Notes: a model not told the origin generated them from the sequence alone. Numbered from the stretch's first letter, positions 8,282 to 16,245 are shown. The stretch: DNA of 23,261 nucleotides from JAUUZT01 sp964654015 (GCA_964654015.1 CAZZHQ010000030.1:1-23261); one strand, 5' to 3'. Numbers and translations are program-made.

Positions 8282-9257
8282 CATTCAATTGGATAATTTG
8301 AGCATTAGACTTAGTGTTGGTTCTGCCATGAGTTTAGGGTTGAGGCCTGTTAAAGCTGACGTGCTGCCTTCCACGGTCTATACCATGCTGGGTGAATTTT
8401 GTATTGGCAAGTGTCGCTTCTGTACGCAATCGATGGATAACAAGGCAGATAAGAAATATTTATCTCGGGTTACCTGGCTGGAATTTGACCTCAATTTGGT
8501 TCTGGATAGAATCAGAAACACTGGAAATGCAAGGCGTATTTGTATTCAGACATTGAAATATCCTGATCTCATGGCTGATATGTTTATTCTTGTCGAGGCA
8601 ATAAATAAAATATCGGACCTTCCTATCTCAGTTTGTATTAACCCTCTGGATAAAGGATTACTACTGCAATTGAAAAACCTTGGTGTTGGTAGGGTTGGTG
8701 TTGGCCTGGATTGTGCTAGTCAGAGAATTTTTACCGAGATGAAACCCGGTTTTAGTTGGGATTGTTACAACCATTTTCTTGTCGATGTTGCTGAAGTGTT
8801 TGGTACCGCGGCAGTACATCTCGTTGTTGGTCTTGGAGAAACAGATGAGGAGCTAGTGGAACAATTTCAGCGAGTGTCTGATATGAATTGCGGCGTATCG
8901 CTCTTTGCTTTTACTCCGGTGAAAGGGACTAATTTATCTTTTCCTTCACCAGAAATAGGAAGATATAGAGCTTTACAGCTAGTCCGTTATTTGATTGTCC
9001 ATAAATTGGCACGTTTTAGTGACATATATTTTGAAAATGGCAAGATTAAATCGATAAACGTTTCACCAGCAATACTTGAAAGTACTATCAATTCCAGTAA
9101 TGTTTTTGAAACAAGTGGATGTCCTGGCTGTAATAGACCAATGTATAATGAAAGGCCCAGAGGAGCGATTTATAATCACTCAGCACCGTTATCTAAGGAT
9201 CAAGTAGGGAAGGCAAACAGAGAATTAAGGCAATACATACAATTGTTTACAGGTTGA
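8265..9257 (+). CDS. Radical SAM protein resembling lipoyl synthase subunit LipS1
   Basis: A 330-residue radical SAM protein related to biotin synthase (the COG2516 type, recalled by pattern). The [4Fe-4S] cluster motif is C46-x3-C50-x2-C53. It is followed by the features expected of this group: RICIQTLKYP, a Gly-rich GVGRVGVGLD segment and VVGLGETDEE. The C-terminal SGCPGCNRPMYNERPRG has cysteines at 286 and 289 that could hold a second cluster. LipS1, with LipS2, inserts two sulfurs into protein-bound octanoyl groups to make lipoate in archaea and some bacteria. The matching partner candidate lies at 10251. ATG 8265 is chosen (GGAAG upstream; 8268 is also possible); the in-frame TTG at 8247 is unlikely. 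It overlaps maf by 17 bases. The radical SAM call is firm; LipS1 is an inference. Confidence 0.75.
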   Translation: MMLGDNIQLDNLSIRLSVGSAMSLGLRPVKADVLPSTVYTMLGEFCIGKCRFCTQSMDNKADKKYLSRVTWLEFDLNLVLDRIRNTGNARRICIQTLKYPDLMADMFILVEAINKISDLPISVCINPLDKGLLLQLKNLGVGRVGVGLDCASQRIFTEMKPGFSWDCYNHFLVDVAEVFGTAAVHLVVGLGETDEELVEQFQRVSDMNCGVSLFAFTPVKGTNLSFPSPEIGRYRALQLVRYLIVHKLARFSDIYFENGKIKSINVSPAILESTINSSNVFETSGCPGCNRPMYNERPRGAIYNHSAPLSKDQVGKANRELRQYIQLFTG

Positions 9258-9414
9258 TGCTACTCTCCTGGTTAAATTAGTAAAGTAGAAGTCAAAACGA
9301 AGACCAGGTAAAACTGAAAATATATGAATTCTTCAACAGTGGTGTACGGGTTACCGGTGGTAATGAAGAAGATTTTATCGCATTATTGTTGAAGGCTCAG
9401 TAGTTACTATTTAT

Positions 9415-10194
9415 CTATTCCGGGGCTAGAGCTTTTTGCTTTATGCTGAGAATTCCTGTCGGAGGGAAATCTATATGATTATTTGCTATTATTTTTACTG
9501 TGTTCACTTCGCGTAAACGTAAATGTAATGAAATCCCTTTTAGCGGTTTTTTATTAAGTTGTATTTCCAGAGGAGGACACTGAAAAATCTTAAAGTTGTG
9601 CCTCAACAAAGCACCATAACCATAGTGTGGTAATCCCCCACAGATAATCCCTTCCCCGAATTTTACGCCATAAAATCCGTTTAATCTTGAATAATACTCG
9701 CTTGGTAGTGTGGCAATTATGTAGTTATCAAAAGGTTTTATTTTCACCTTGATTTCTGTTCTTGGGGATTCTATTTTGGTATTTTCGATTTCTACCAGTT
9801 TGTATCCTCCTTTTGCTCTTATAGCATCATCAGGGCTTCGAAGTTCTAAATGAATGTGGGGGTCTGTCCATGACTTAAAATAATTGCTCCATACCAGTGT
9901 GCCTAATTCATCACCTACCTGAACCAGTTCATTTACTTTTATTGTTGGTTTTATATGGAGTAACTTGGCATAGATGTCCTTATTTTCTGAGCATTCAATT
10001 AGGGTTAGATAGTCTTGTCTAAGCTTGATAATCTTCTTGACGACGCCCTGTATAGGGGAGAGTGAGGAATATAAATCTATTGTGCATCCAGTTTTATGAG
10101 AAATATACGGCGAATTAAAAAAAGAAAACTTATCGAGTACGTGGATACGCACGCCTTGTACCTTCAATACTTCCCTCATTATTGAATAAGTCAT
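9415..10194 (-). CDS. M23-like (LytM-fold) protein without signal peptide, between two radical SAM genes
   Basis: A 259-residue protein. The first ~120 residues match the M23/LytM metallopeptidase fold: H33 and D40 in SHKTGCTIDLY, a barrel-like core (SPIQGVVKKI, then KVNELVQVGDELG), and the H113-x-H115 pair in DPHIHLEL. Spacing between the first His and Asp is seven rather than the usual four, so it is a divergent member. No signal peptide or membrane segment is present, so it is likely cytosolic, unlike wall hydrolases. Residues ~145-259 form a second, unrecognised domain. It is convergent with the LipS1-like gene and divergent from the LipS2-like gene, whose start is 56 bases away. The start ATG 10194 is tentative. 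The function is unknown; peptidase activity cannot be assumed. Confidence 0.75.
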   Translation of the reverse strand: MTYSIMREVLKVQGVRIHVLDKFSFFNSPYISHKTGCTIDLYSSLSPIQGVVKKIIKLRQDYLTLIECSENKDIYAKLLHIKPTIKVNELVQVGDELGTLVWSNYFKSWTDPHIHLELRSPDDAIRAKGGYKLVEIENTKIESPRTEIKVKIKPFDNYIIATLPSEYYSRLNGFYGVKFGEGIICGGLPHYGYGALLRHNFKIFQCPPLEIQLNKKPLKGISLHLRLREVNTVKIIANNHIDFPPTGILSIKQKALAPE

Positions 10195-10250
10195 CTTTAC
10201 TGTTTATTATATCAATCAAGTTGAATAATAAATTGAACTCGCTAAGAACT

Positions 10251-11102
10251 ATGACACTAAAGGTATATCACCCCATCCCAAGATTTCCCCCGATATCTAT
10301 ATCTGGTATCAGATGCACATTAAAATGCAAGCACTGTAGCGGTCTATATTTAAAGGGTATGCAGTCAGCAGATACACCAGAGAAATTGATAAGGGCATGC
10401 CAGGAATTAGATAAGAACAATGCTGTGGGGACTCTTGTGAGTGGTGGTTCAGATAATAATGGTCGAATGTTAAATTTAACGCGTATGTTGGGAGCATTGA
10501 GGAAAGTAAAGAAAGAAACGGATCTCATCATTAATATCCACCCGGGTCTAATTACTAAGGAAATAGCGCGTGAGTTGGCTGTAGATTTTGCCTCACTTGA
10601 AATACCAAGCGATACGGTAATAAGAAAGGTCTTTAACTTGGATGTTAGACGCCAGGAGTATGTGGAGACATACCATAATTTAAGTGATGCTGGTATAACT
10701 GTTGTTCCCCATATATGTTTATATACAGGGGAAGAGAGTGAACTTCTGAAAGATATTACCGGACTTTCGGTAATTGTAGTTATTGTCTTTACGCCTACTA
10801 GGAATACTCCTATGTCGGCAGAAAAATCTCCTGATGTAAAAGATATAGGTAGAGTAATTAATAATATCCATCAAATGTTTCCGGATACAGAAATCTCTCT
10901 AGGTTGTATGCGACCCAGGGGTGTTATGGTCAGGGAAGAAATTGAGATTGAAGCGTTGAAGGCGGGTGTTTCAAGGATGGAAATGCCATCTAGAAATACC
11001 ATTCGCTATGCCATGAATTCAGGATATGAAATAAAAAAATTCGATGCATGCTGTGCGCTACCAGAGAGGTATGAACGGTTTGCCAGTTCAGGATTGGTTT
11101 GA
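10251..11102 (+). CDS. Radical SAM protein resembling lipoyl synthase subunit LipS2
   Basis: A 283-residue radical SAM protein of the COG1856 type (uncharacterised biotin-synthase homologue, by pattern). After PPISISGIR comes the cluster motif C22-x3-C26-x2-C29. The segment TLVSGGSDNNGR and INIHPGLI are characteristic. Further cysteines at 219 (LGCMRPRG) and 267-268 (FDACC) are candidates for extra cluster ligands. LipS2 works with LipS1 in two-component lipoyl synthesis; the LipS1-like gene is 1 kb upstream on the same strand. ATG 10251 is chosen because it begins the homologous region; the reading frame is open further upstream with only non-ATG starts. The ribosome site is poor. The radical SAM call is firm; the LipS2 role is inferred. 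Confidence 0.74.
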   Translation: MTLKVYHPIPRFPPISISGIRCTLKCKHCSGLYLKGMQSADTPEKLIRACQELDKNNAVGTLVSGGSDNNGRMLNLTRMLGALRKVKKETDLIINIHPGLITKEIARELAVDFASLEIPSDTVIRKVFNLDVRRQEYVETYHNLSDAGITVVPHICLYTGEESELLKDITGLSVIVVIVFTPTRNTPMSAEKSPDVKDIGRVINNIHQMFPDTEISLGCMRPRGVMVREEIEIEALKAGVSRMEMPSRNTIRYAMNSGYEIKKFDACCALPERYERFASSGLV

Positions 11103-11194
11103 AGTCGAGCAGGGTAGCGTAGCTTGATGGGAACAATCAGGTTGCTGACAGTGGCATGTCCAACACTGACATATTGAAAATGGAGGGAGAAAAA

Positions 11195-11587
11195 ATGATG
11201 ATTAAAAAAGAAGTTGTTGTAACAAAAAATGCACCCTCACCTGTAGGACCATATTCTCAGGCTGTGAAAATGAAAGGATTATTATATACGGCTGGCCAAA
11301 TTGGGATTAATCCATCTACTGGGGTTATGGTACAGGATAGCATTGAGAATGAGACACGGCAGGTATTGGAGAATGTAAAGGCGATATTGGAAGAAGGTGG
11401 AAGTTCTCTGGAGGAGGTGCTTAAAGTTACAGTTTTTATTATAAACATGAGTGACTTTGCCAGAATGAATACGATATATGGCCAGTATTTCACCAGTAAG
11501 GCGCCAGCACGTAGCTGCGTTGAAGTAAGAGCATTGCCAAGGGGGGCAAGAGTTGAAATCGAAGCACTAGCAACGTGCGACTCGTAA
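11195..11587 (+). CDS. ridA: RidA-family (YjgF/YER057c/UK114) enamine/imine deaminase
   Basis: A 130-residue protein with the RidA signatures GPYSQAV, YTAGQIGINP and PARSCVEVRALPRGARVEIEALA, which include the conserved substrate-carboxylate arginine and the catalytic-region glutamate. RidA trimers hydrolyse reactive 2-aminoacrylate and other enamines released by PLP enzymes, forming ketoacids and ammonia. The start is ATG 11195, with GGAGGG seven bases upstream; an in-frame ATG at 11156 would add 13 atypical residues. An ATG also stands at 11198. It follows the LipS2-like gene by 92 bases and may be on the same transcript. Confidence 0.93.
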   Translation: MMIKKEVVVTKNAPSPVGPYSQAVKMKGLLYTAGQIGINPSTGVMVQDSIENETRQVLENVKAILEEGGSSLEEVLKVTVFIINMSDFARMNTIYGQYFTSKAPARSCVEVRALPRGARVEIEALATCDS

Positions 11588-11665
11588 ACAGACTGAGGGA
11601 CCAGTGCTCCTGTGGGCAACTGACTTATGGGAGAAAAGTATAGGATTATAAATATCACTGCTAAG

Positions 11666-11739
11666 CGCGCCTAGAGGGATTCGAACCCACGACCCCCGGT
11701 TCCGAAGACCGGTGCTCTAATCCGCTGAGCTATAGGCGC
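11666..11739 (-). tRNA. tRNA-Arg (anticodon TCG)
   Basis: Read on the minus strand, the acceptor stem GCGCCTA (11739-11733) pairs perfectly with TAGGCGC (11673-11667). The D-arm contains AGCTCAGCGGATTAGAGC. The anticodon stem CCGGT/ACCGG encloses CTTCGGA with anticodon TCG. The T-arm is GTGGG-TTCGAAT-CCCTC with one mismatch-like pair. The discriminator is G, as common for arginine. CCA is not encoded. It decodes CGA and related arginine codons and is the second gene of a two-tRNA transcript. Confidence 0.93.
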
Positions 11740-11742
11740 AAG

Positions 11743-11816
11743 GGTGAACGGTGGGATTCGAACCCACGATAACCAGGGCCACAACCTGGCGCCTTAACCA
11801 CTAGGCCACGCTCACC
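11743..11816 (-). tRNA. tRNA-His (anticodon GTG)
   Basis: Read on the minus strand, it starts with an eight-base acceptor stem GGTGAGCG pairing with CGTTCACC, which includes the extra G-1:C73 pair that defines tRNA-His. One G-U wobble is present. The anticodon stem CCAGG/CCTGG encloses TTGTGGC with anticodon GTG. The T-arm is GTGGG-TTCGAAT-CCCAC. CCA is not encoded. Three bases separate it from tRNA-Arg. Confidence 0.95.
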
Positions 11817-11828
11817 ATAGACGGAGAT

Positions 11829-11857
11829 ATTATACTGATGATTGATATTACTTTCAA
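11829..11857 (-). promoter_or_regulatory. Promoter of the tRNA-His/tRNA-Arg operon
   Basis: On the minus strand, TTGAAA (11857-11852) and TATAAT (11834-11829) are separated by exactly 17 bases. The -10 ends 12 bases before the first base of tRNA-His, as expected for a short 5' leader. Confidence 0.8.
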
Positions 11858-12066
11858 TTGTTACCGCTAAACTTATGTCCATATTTGACGGGAAATTGAT
11901 TCATTTTATAGGATTTGTAGGATGAAAATAACAATTACCGAAGGACCTGCCATATGTTATGACTCCCTTTTATTCTTTTTAAAAACGCCTTTGTAGCATA
12001 CACATTATTGGTATTGCTTTCTTATAGAGCTATATATAATATGAGGAAGTAAACAGGTTTCTTTTT
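11858..12066. other. Intergenic region, no gene called
   Basis: This AT-rich stretch lies between the divergent tRNA promoter and the promoter of the CNNM gene. A 24-codon ATG frame at 11922-11996 has no convincing ribosome site and no recognisable product. Nothing else is seen. Confidence 0.4.
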
Positions 12067-12095
12067 TTGACAGCTCTAATAACCGGTGATATTAT
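12067..12095 (+). promoter_or_regulatory. Near-consensus sigma70-type promoter of the CNNM-DUF2344-phosphatase-tilS cluster
   Basis: TTGACA (12067-12072, a perfect -35) and TATTAT (12090-12095) are 17 bases apart. Transcription would start near 12102, giving an ~80-base leader before the GTG at 12183. The promoter faces the four-gene cluster. Confidence 0.75.
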
Positions 12096-12105
12096 AGCTG
12101 AAGTC

Positions 12106-12121
12106 GCAGGAGTGTTCCTGC
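12106..12121 (+). other. Short hairpin at the 5' end of the predicted leader
   Basis: GCAGGA (12106-12111) and TCCTGC (12116-12121) pair perfectly around a GTGT loop. The hairpin begins only a few bases after the predicted transcription start, so it would cap the 5' end of the mRNA and might protect it from decay. It is short and could be chance. Confidence 0.4.
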
Positions 12122-12182
12122 CGGGACTATATAAGAAACTATGGTCAACTTATTTAACTTAATGTTCAGAGAGTTGTGAGAG

Positions 12183-13457
12183 GTGGATGACCCTTATAGT
12201 TGGCTTATATTAGCTTTTATAGTCTGTTTGATATGTGCTGCTTTCTTTTCAAGTGCTGAAACTGCTTTTATATCTTTGTCCAAACTGCGTATACGATTTC
12301 TGCAGGAGAAAAGTTTCAAGGGTGCGAAACAATTGGCAAATGCTGCCGAAAGACCTGGTAGATATTTAGCTACTGTTTTGCTGGGTAATAATCTGGCGAA
12401 TGTAGCTGCCGCGACATTAGGTAGCGTAATAGCAGTGGCGTTTTTCGGTCTTCCTTGGGGACCAATTGTCGCTACTATCGGGGTTACAATCCTAATATTA
12501 GTCTTTGGCGAGGTTATTCCAAAGACTATATCTGTTCATTATGCGCAAAGGCTTTCTTTATATTATATTGCCCCTATAACAATACTACAGTGGTGTCTTT
12601 ATCCGGTTATCTGGATTTTAGAACGTATAGGGTTAGGCTTTAAAAAAATAGTTTCAGTAACTGATGATACATTGGTCACTGAGGGGGAGATACGGTCAGC
12701 TATTAATATAGGCGAGGACGAGGGAGTAGTTGGAGAGGGTGAAGCCAAGATGTTACATAAGATATTTGAGTTCACCGATCGACAGGTGGGAAAAGTAATG
12801 ATTCCACGTACTGAAATCGCCTGGGTAGAACAAGGAACAAGAGTAAACGATTTCTTAGCTGCCTATGCCCAGGAAATCCCATACAGTCGCTTTCCAGTAT
12901 ATGAAGATAACACGGATAATGTAATTGGGATATTATCTGTTAAAGATGTGCTGTTACAATTTACAGTTGGGTCTACAGATAATGAATTGATTGTCGATGA
13001 CTTGTTGCGACCAGCTTATTTTGTACCTGAAAGTAAGCGTCTTGGAGAACTCCTTACTGAGATGAGGGATAGTGGTAATCAAATGGTTATTGTTGTAGAT
13101 GAGTTTGGTGGCGTTGCAGGTATGGTCACACTTAGTTTGTTGACGGAGGAAATTGTGGGTGACATACGACACGAATTGACCGGAGGGGAAGAAGATTTTA
13201 TAGCCACTGGGGATAATACCTATCAGATAGATGGGGGCTTTCGTGTAGAAGATGCTAATGAGGAATTGCAGTTAGGGTTGCCATTAGGCGATTATGAAAC
13301 TGTGGCGGGTTTTATTCTCAATCATCTTGGAAGGATTCCAAAGAAGGGAGAGCAGTTTAAATATCGGATTCTTAAATTTGTTGTGACTGAAATGCGAGGC
13401 GTAAAGATAGAAAAAGTTATGGTGACCAAAGTAAAAGATGCAGCGCCTGCGCCTTAG
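12183..13457 (+). CDS. CNNM/DUF21 and CBS-pair membrane protein (HlyC/CorC family)
   Basis: A 424-residue membrane protein. The N-terminal CNNM (DUF21) domain has a membrane helix at about residues 5-27 leading into FFSSAETAFISLS, then two or three more helices up to ~150, with the conserved GEVIPKT. A CBS pair spans roughly 190-320 (VMIPRTEI...SRFPVYEDN, then MVIVVDEFGG). A CorC/HlyC-type C-terminal domain follows. Such proteins are linked to Mg2+/Co2+ export or sodium-coupled magnesium transport, although several were first labelled haemolysins. The GTG start at 12183 is the first available after a stop; the ribosome site is weak. A strong promoter stands upstream. The next gene overlaps its end by 20 bases. 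Confidence 0.92.
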   Translation: MDDPYSWLILAFIVCLICAAFFSSAETAFISLSKLRIRFLQEKSFKGAKQLANAAERPGRYLATVLLGNNLANVAAATLGSVIAVAFFGLPWGPIVATIGVTILILVFGEVIPKTISVHYAQRLSLYYIAPITILQWCLYPVIWILERIGLGFKKIVSVTDDTLVTEGEIRSAINIGEDEGVVGEGEAKMLHKIFEFTDRQVGKVMIPRTEIAWVEQGTRVNDFLAAYAQEIPYSRFPVYEDNTDNVIGILSVKDVLLQFTVGSTDNELIVDDLLRPAYFVPESKRLGELLTEMRDSGNQMVIVVDEFGGVAGMVTLSLLTEEIVGDIRHELTGGEEDFIATGDNTYQIDGGFRVEDANEELQLGLPLGDYETVAGFILNHLGRIPKKGEQFKYRILKFVVTEMRGVKIEKVMVTKVKDAAPAP

Positions 13458-14094
13458 ATTCGGACGGACTGAAGAACTTAAGTACATTTCGCATCCTGAT
13501 GTGATACGTACTTGGGAAAGAAGTTTTAGAAGGGTTAACATACCTTTATCTTACTCGCAGGGTTTTACACCGCATCCACAAATTTCGATAGCGTCCCCAC
13601 TAGCTATAGGAATGACCAGTGATGTTGAACTTATGGATATCAGGTTGACTACTTGGATGCCGCCTCAATCCTTAACAATGAAGTTGGCAGGCCAACTACC
13701 TCCTGGGTTTCAATTACTGGATACTTGGATAGTTGGATTGAACTTTCCTTCGTTACAATCCGTACTGGCCTTTGCAGAGTATATCGTGGTAATTAATACG
13801 GAACGAAATCGCCAGGATGTGCAGGATAGTATAGAATCATTGCTTCGTAAGAAAGAATTGACATGGTTTCATCATAGAGGAGAAAAGACGCATTACTATG
13901 ATTTGCGTGCATTGATAGATGATATTTGGATTATAAATTGTAATAGTTCAGGGTACAGCTTGGGCATGAGACTGTGTTGTGGTCATGCTGGTAGCGGTAG
14001 ACCTGAGCAGGTAGTCTCTGCACTGGGTTTTTGTCAATACCCTGTGTCAATTCATCGAAGCAAACTAATTCTGGAAGATTGTACAAGGAAATAG
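13438..14094 (+). CDS. DUF2344 (TIGR03936-type) protein without its radical SAM partner
   Basis: A 218-residue protein. The start resembles the family: RLRFGRTEELKYISHPDVIRTWERSFRR, then PLSYSQGFTPHPQISIASPLAIGM. In many bacteria this domain is fused to, or encoded next to, a radical SAM protein (TIGR03960 type) and lies near ribonuclease G or ribosomal protein genes. No such radical SAM gene stands beside it here. The function is unknown, but the family link suggests RNA or ribosome modification. It overlaps the CNNM gene by 20 bases and is followed by the phosphatase gene after 32 bases, so it is probably in the same operon. The C-terminal part is less well conserved by eye. Confidence 0.8.
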   Translation: MQRLRLRFGRTEELKYISHPDVIRTWERSFRRVNIPLSYSQGFTPHPQISIASPLAIGMTSDVELMDIRLTTWMPPQSLTMKLAGQLPPGFQLLDTWIVGLNFPSLQSVLAFAEYIVVINTERNRQDVQDSIESLLRKKELTWFHHRGEKTHYYDLRALIDDIWIINCNSSGYSLGMRLCCGHAGSGRPEQVVSALGFCQYPVSIHRSKLILEDCTRK

Positions 14095-14126
14095 AATTAG
14101 AATAAGGTTATCGGGGAGAAGAATTA

Positions 14127-14744
14127 GTGAAACTCATCTTGGTTAGACATACAGAGACAATTTGGAATAGGGATAAGCGTATTCAAGGGGGGAGCAGCGA
14201 TATTGCATTAAGTGAAGTCGGGATAAGACAGGCTCATTTGCTTGCTAAGTTTTTTGAAGGGGAAAATATTGCCGCCATAGCTTCTAGCCCTCTGCAACGA
14301 GCTTTGAATACGGCAACTATTATTGCGGAGCCTCATGGGCTGAGGGTTAAAGAAGATGCGGGTTTTAAAGAGCTTGAAGTAGGCGAACTTGAAGGCTTAT
14401 CGTGGGCTGATCTGGGTACTTCTTTTACTCAATTTCTGTTACAGGAATGGCAAGGACAGGGAACAGGTAGTGTAAAAGGAGGAGAGAGTTTTGTGCAATT
14501 GCAGCAACGATCCTGGGATAGTGTTGAACAACTACGTAGAGAGTGTGACGGAGACAGCGTAATAGTAGTCAGTCATTATTTCGCCACTTTATCTATTATC
14601 TTTAAAGCTCTGGGATTATTACCAGAGTATCTCCCCAAATTCCGTATTGCCAATGGAGGTATAAGCATTGTCGAATTTACGAGTAATGGGCCAAGATTAA
14701 CAGCATTTAATAACACTTCCTTCTTGAATTGTGGAAAAAGTTGA
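14127..14744 (+). CDS. Histidine phosphatase family protein (phosphoglycerate mutase-like)
   Basis: A 205-residue protein with the histidine phosphatase signature LVRHTET (catalytic His at 8), the substrate-binding SSPLQRALNTA, an ELEVGELEGLSW segment with the acid residue, GGESF, and the second catalytic His in VVSHYFA. The fold removes phosphate from small molecules. The closest types are alpha-ribazole phosphatase (CobC) and broad phosphoglycerate mutase-like phosphatases; the substrate cannot be settled from sequence alone. The GTG start at 14127 has GGGGAG about eight bases upstream. Its end overlaps the tilS start by 14 bases. Confidence 0.9.
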   Translation: MKLILVRHTETIWNRDKRIQGGSSDIALSEVGIRQAHLLAKFFEGENIAAIASSPLQRALNTATIIAEPHGLRVKEDAGFKELEVGELEGLSWADLGTSFTQFLLQEWQGQGTGSVKGGESFVQLQQRSWDSVEQLRRECDGDSVIVVSHYFATLSIIFKALGLLPEYLPKFRIANGGISIVEFTSNGPRLTAFNNTSFLNCGKS

Positions 14745-16245
14745 AGTAGTATCAAAAGTCTCCGATTATATCCGCCAACATAAGCTTCTATCCTCGCACG
14801 AGATAATAGTAGTCGCTGTTTCAGGTGGGGCAGATTCAGTTTGTTTGTTCCACTTATTAGTGGGATTGCGGGAACATCTCGACCTGAAACTTCACATAGC
14901 ACATCTGAATCACCAACTCAGGGAGGCTGAATCCGAAGCCGATGCTCTGTATGTTCAGGGATTAGCCAAACAATTCAATGCACAAATTACTCTTTGCAAG
15001 CAAGATGTGCTGGCATATAAGAAAGGCAGGGATTGTTGCCTTGAAGAGGCTGCAAGGGAGTTACGCTATAAGTTTTTTTATGAGGTAGCTAAAGAAATAG
15101 GCGCAAAGCGGGTAGTGATAGGACATACTCAGGATGATAATGTAGAGACCGTTCTTATGCATATATTAAGGGGGACTGGAATTTCTGGATTAAGAGGGCT
15201 AGCCCCCTGCTCTACCTTGCCATATAGCCATGTGAAACCATCTCGATATGGAAGTATTCGCACAGAACAGCAAGGTGAATTACTGGCGATAAGACCACTC
15301 CTGAATATCACCAGAGAGGAAACCCTGAATTATTGCCATATACATAAACTATTGCCGAGAGCTGATTCGTCGAACCTCTTGTTATCTTTTAAAAGAAATA
15401 GACTTCGTCTTGAGCTTCTGCCTCTTCTTAAAGAATATAACCCGTGCGTAAATAACTCTATACTTCAATTAGCCGAAATAGCTCAGGCAGATTTGACCTT
15501 TATTGAAAGCCAGGCTGTTCAAGCTTGGAATAATGTAGCGAGATGGACGGGGGACATGATTATTTTAGATAAAAGGCGGACAATAGCCTTGCCGATATCT
15601 TTGCAAAGACAGGTGATAAGGTTTGCGCTGTCTGAAATACAGGGAGATTTAAGAGATATCGGGTTAAATAACATTGAAGCTGCAAGAAACCTGTTAGAAA
15701 AAAGTGTTGGTAAAGAGTTGCATCTACCAAATAATATCATCTGCTATAGTGAATATAATGAAATTGTAATCAGTCATGCAGACCAACAATCAATATGCTT
15801 AAAAACTACTGCAGACAAAACGGAAGACTCTCCAGTATCTTTAGACCAGGTATCTCTAAATATTCCAGGCGAGACCATTTTGCCAGGATGGAAAGTTATC
15901 ACCAGTATCTTTCAGAAGTCGCATGGCTCACAAGGCCTATATAAGACAGAGGGGGGAGACCAGTTCATCGCAGATTTGGATATTGCTGTCACTGGAACAC
16001 AACTCTTTGTTCGTAATAGAAAAACTGGTGATAGATTCCAACCCCTGGGTATGAAGTTAGCTAAGACACTCCAGAATTTTATGGTTGATACAAAATTACC
16101 CATTGCACAACGTAGTCAGGTGCCGTTGCTTTGTTCGTTGCAACAGATACATTGGATAGTGGGCTTTCGTATTGATGAAAGGGTTAAAATCACCAGTGAC
16201 ACCACTGAAATTTTGCATGTAGAGTTTATTAGATTGAGAGACTAG
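14731..16245 (+). CDS. tilS: tRNA(Ile)-lysidine synthetase
   Basis: A 504-residue N-type ATP pyrophosphatase. The PP-loop SGGADS is at residues 31-36; downstream come HLNHQLRE, EEAARELRY and GHTQDDNVETVLMHILRGTG, all typical of TilS. A middle substrate-binding domain follows, and a C-terminal TilS domain (FVRNRKTGDRFQPLGM...LQNFMVDTKLPIAQR). TilS attaches lysine to C34 of tRNA-Ile(CAU), letting it read AUA instead of AUG; it is essential in most bacteria. It starts with GTG inside the end of the phosphatase gene, suggesting coupled translation. It is somewhat longer than the usual ~430-470 residues, the extra length lying before the C-terminal domain. Confidence 0.95.
   Translation: MEKVEVVSKVSDYIRQHKLLSSHEIIVVAVSGGADSVCLFHLLVGLREHLDLKLHIAHLNHQLREAESEADALYVQGLAKQFNAQITLCKQDVLAYKKGRDCCLEEAARELRYKFFYEVAKEIGAKRVVIGHTQDDNVETVLMHILRGTGISGLRGLAPCSTLPYSHVKPSRYGSIRTEQQGELLAIRPLLNITREETLNYCHIHKLLPRADSSNLLLSFKRNRLRLELLPLLKEYNPCVNNSILQLAEIAQADLTFIESQAVQAWNNVARWTGDMIILDKRRTIALPISLQRQVIRFALSEIQGDLRDIGLNNIEAARNLLEKSVGKELHLPNNIICYSEYNEIVISHADQQSICLKTTADKTEDSPVSLDQVSLNIPGETILPGWKVITSIFQKSHGSQGLYKTEGGDQFIADLDIAVTGTQLFVRNRKTGDRFQPLGMKLAKTLQNFMVDTKLPIAQRSQVPLLCSLQQIHWIVGFRIDERVKITSDTTEILHVEFIRLRD

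Noticed and set aside
11257..11658. 133-codon minus-strand frame opposite ridA
   Set aside because: It overlaps the confidently identified ridA and has no recognisable motifs or ribosome site.
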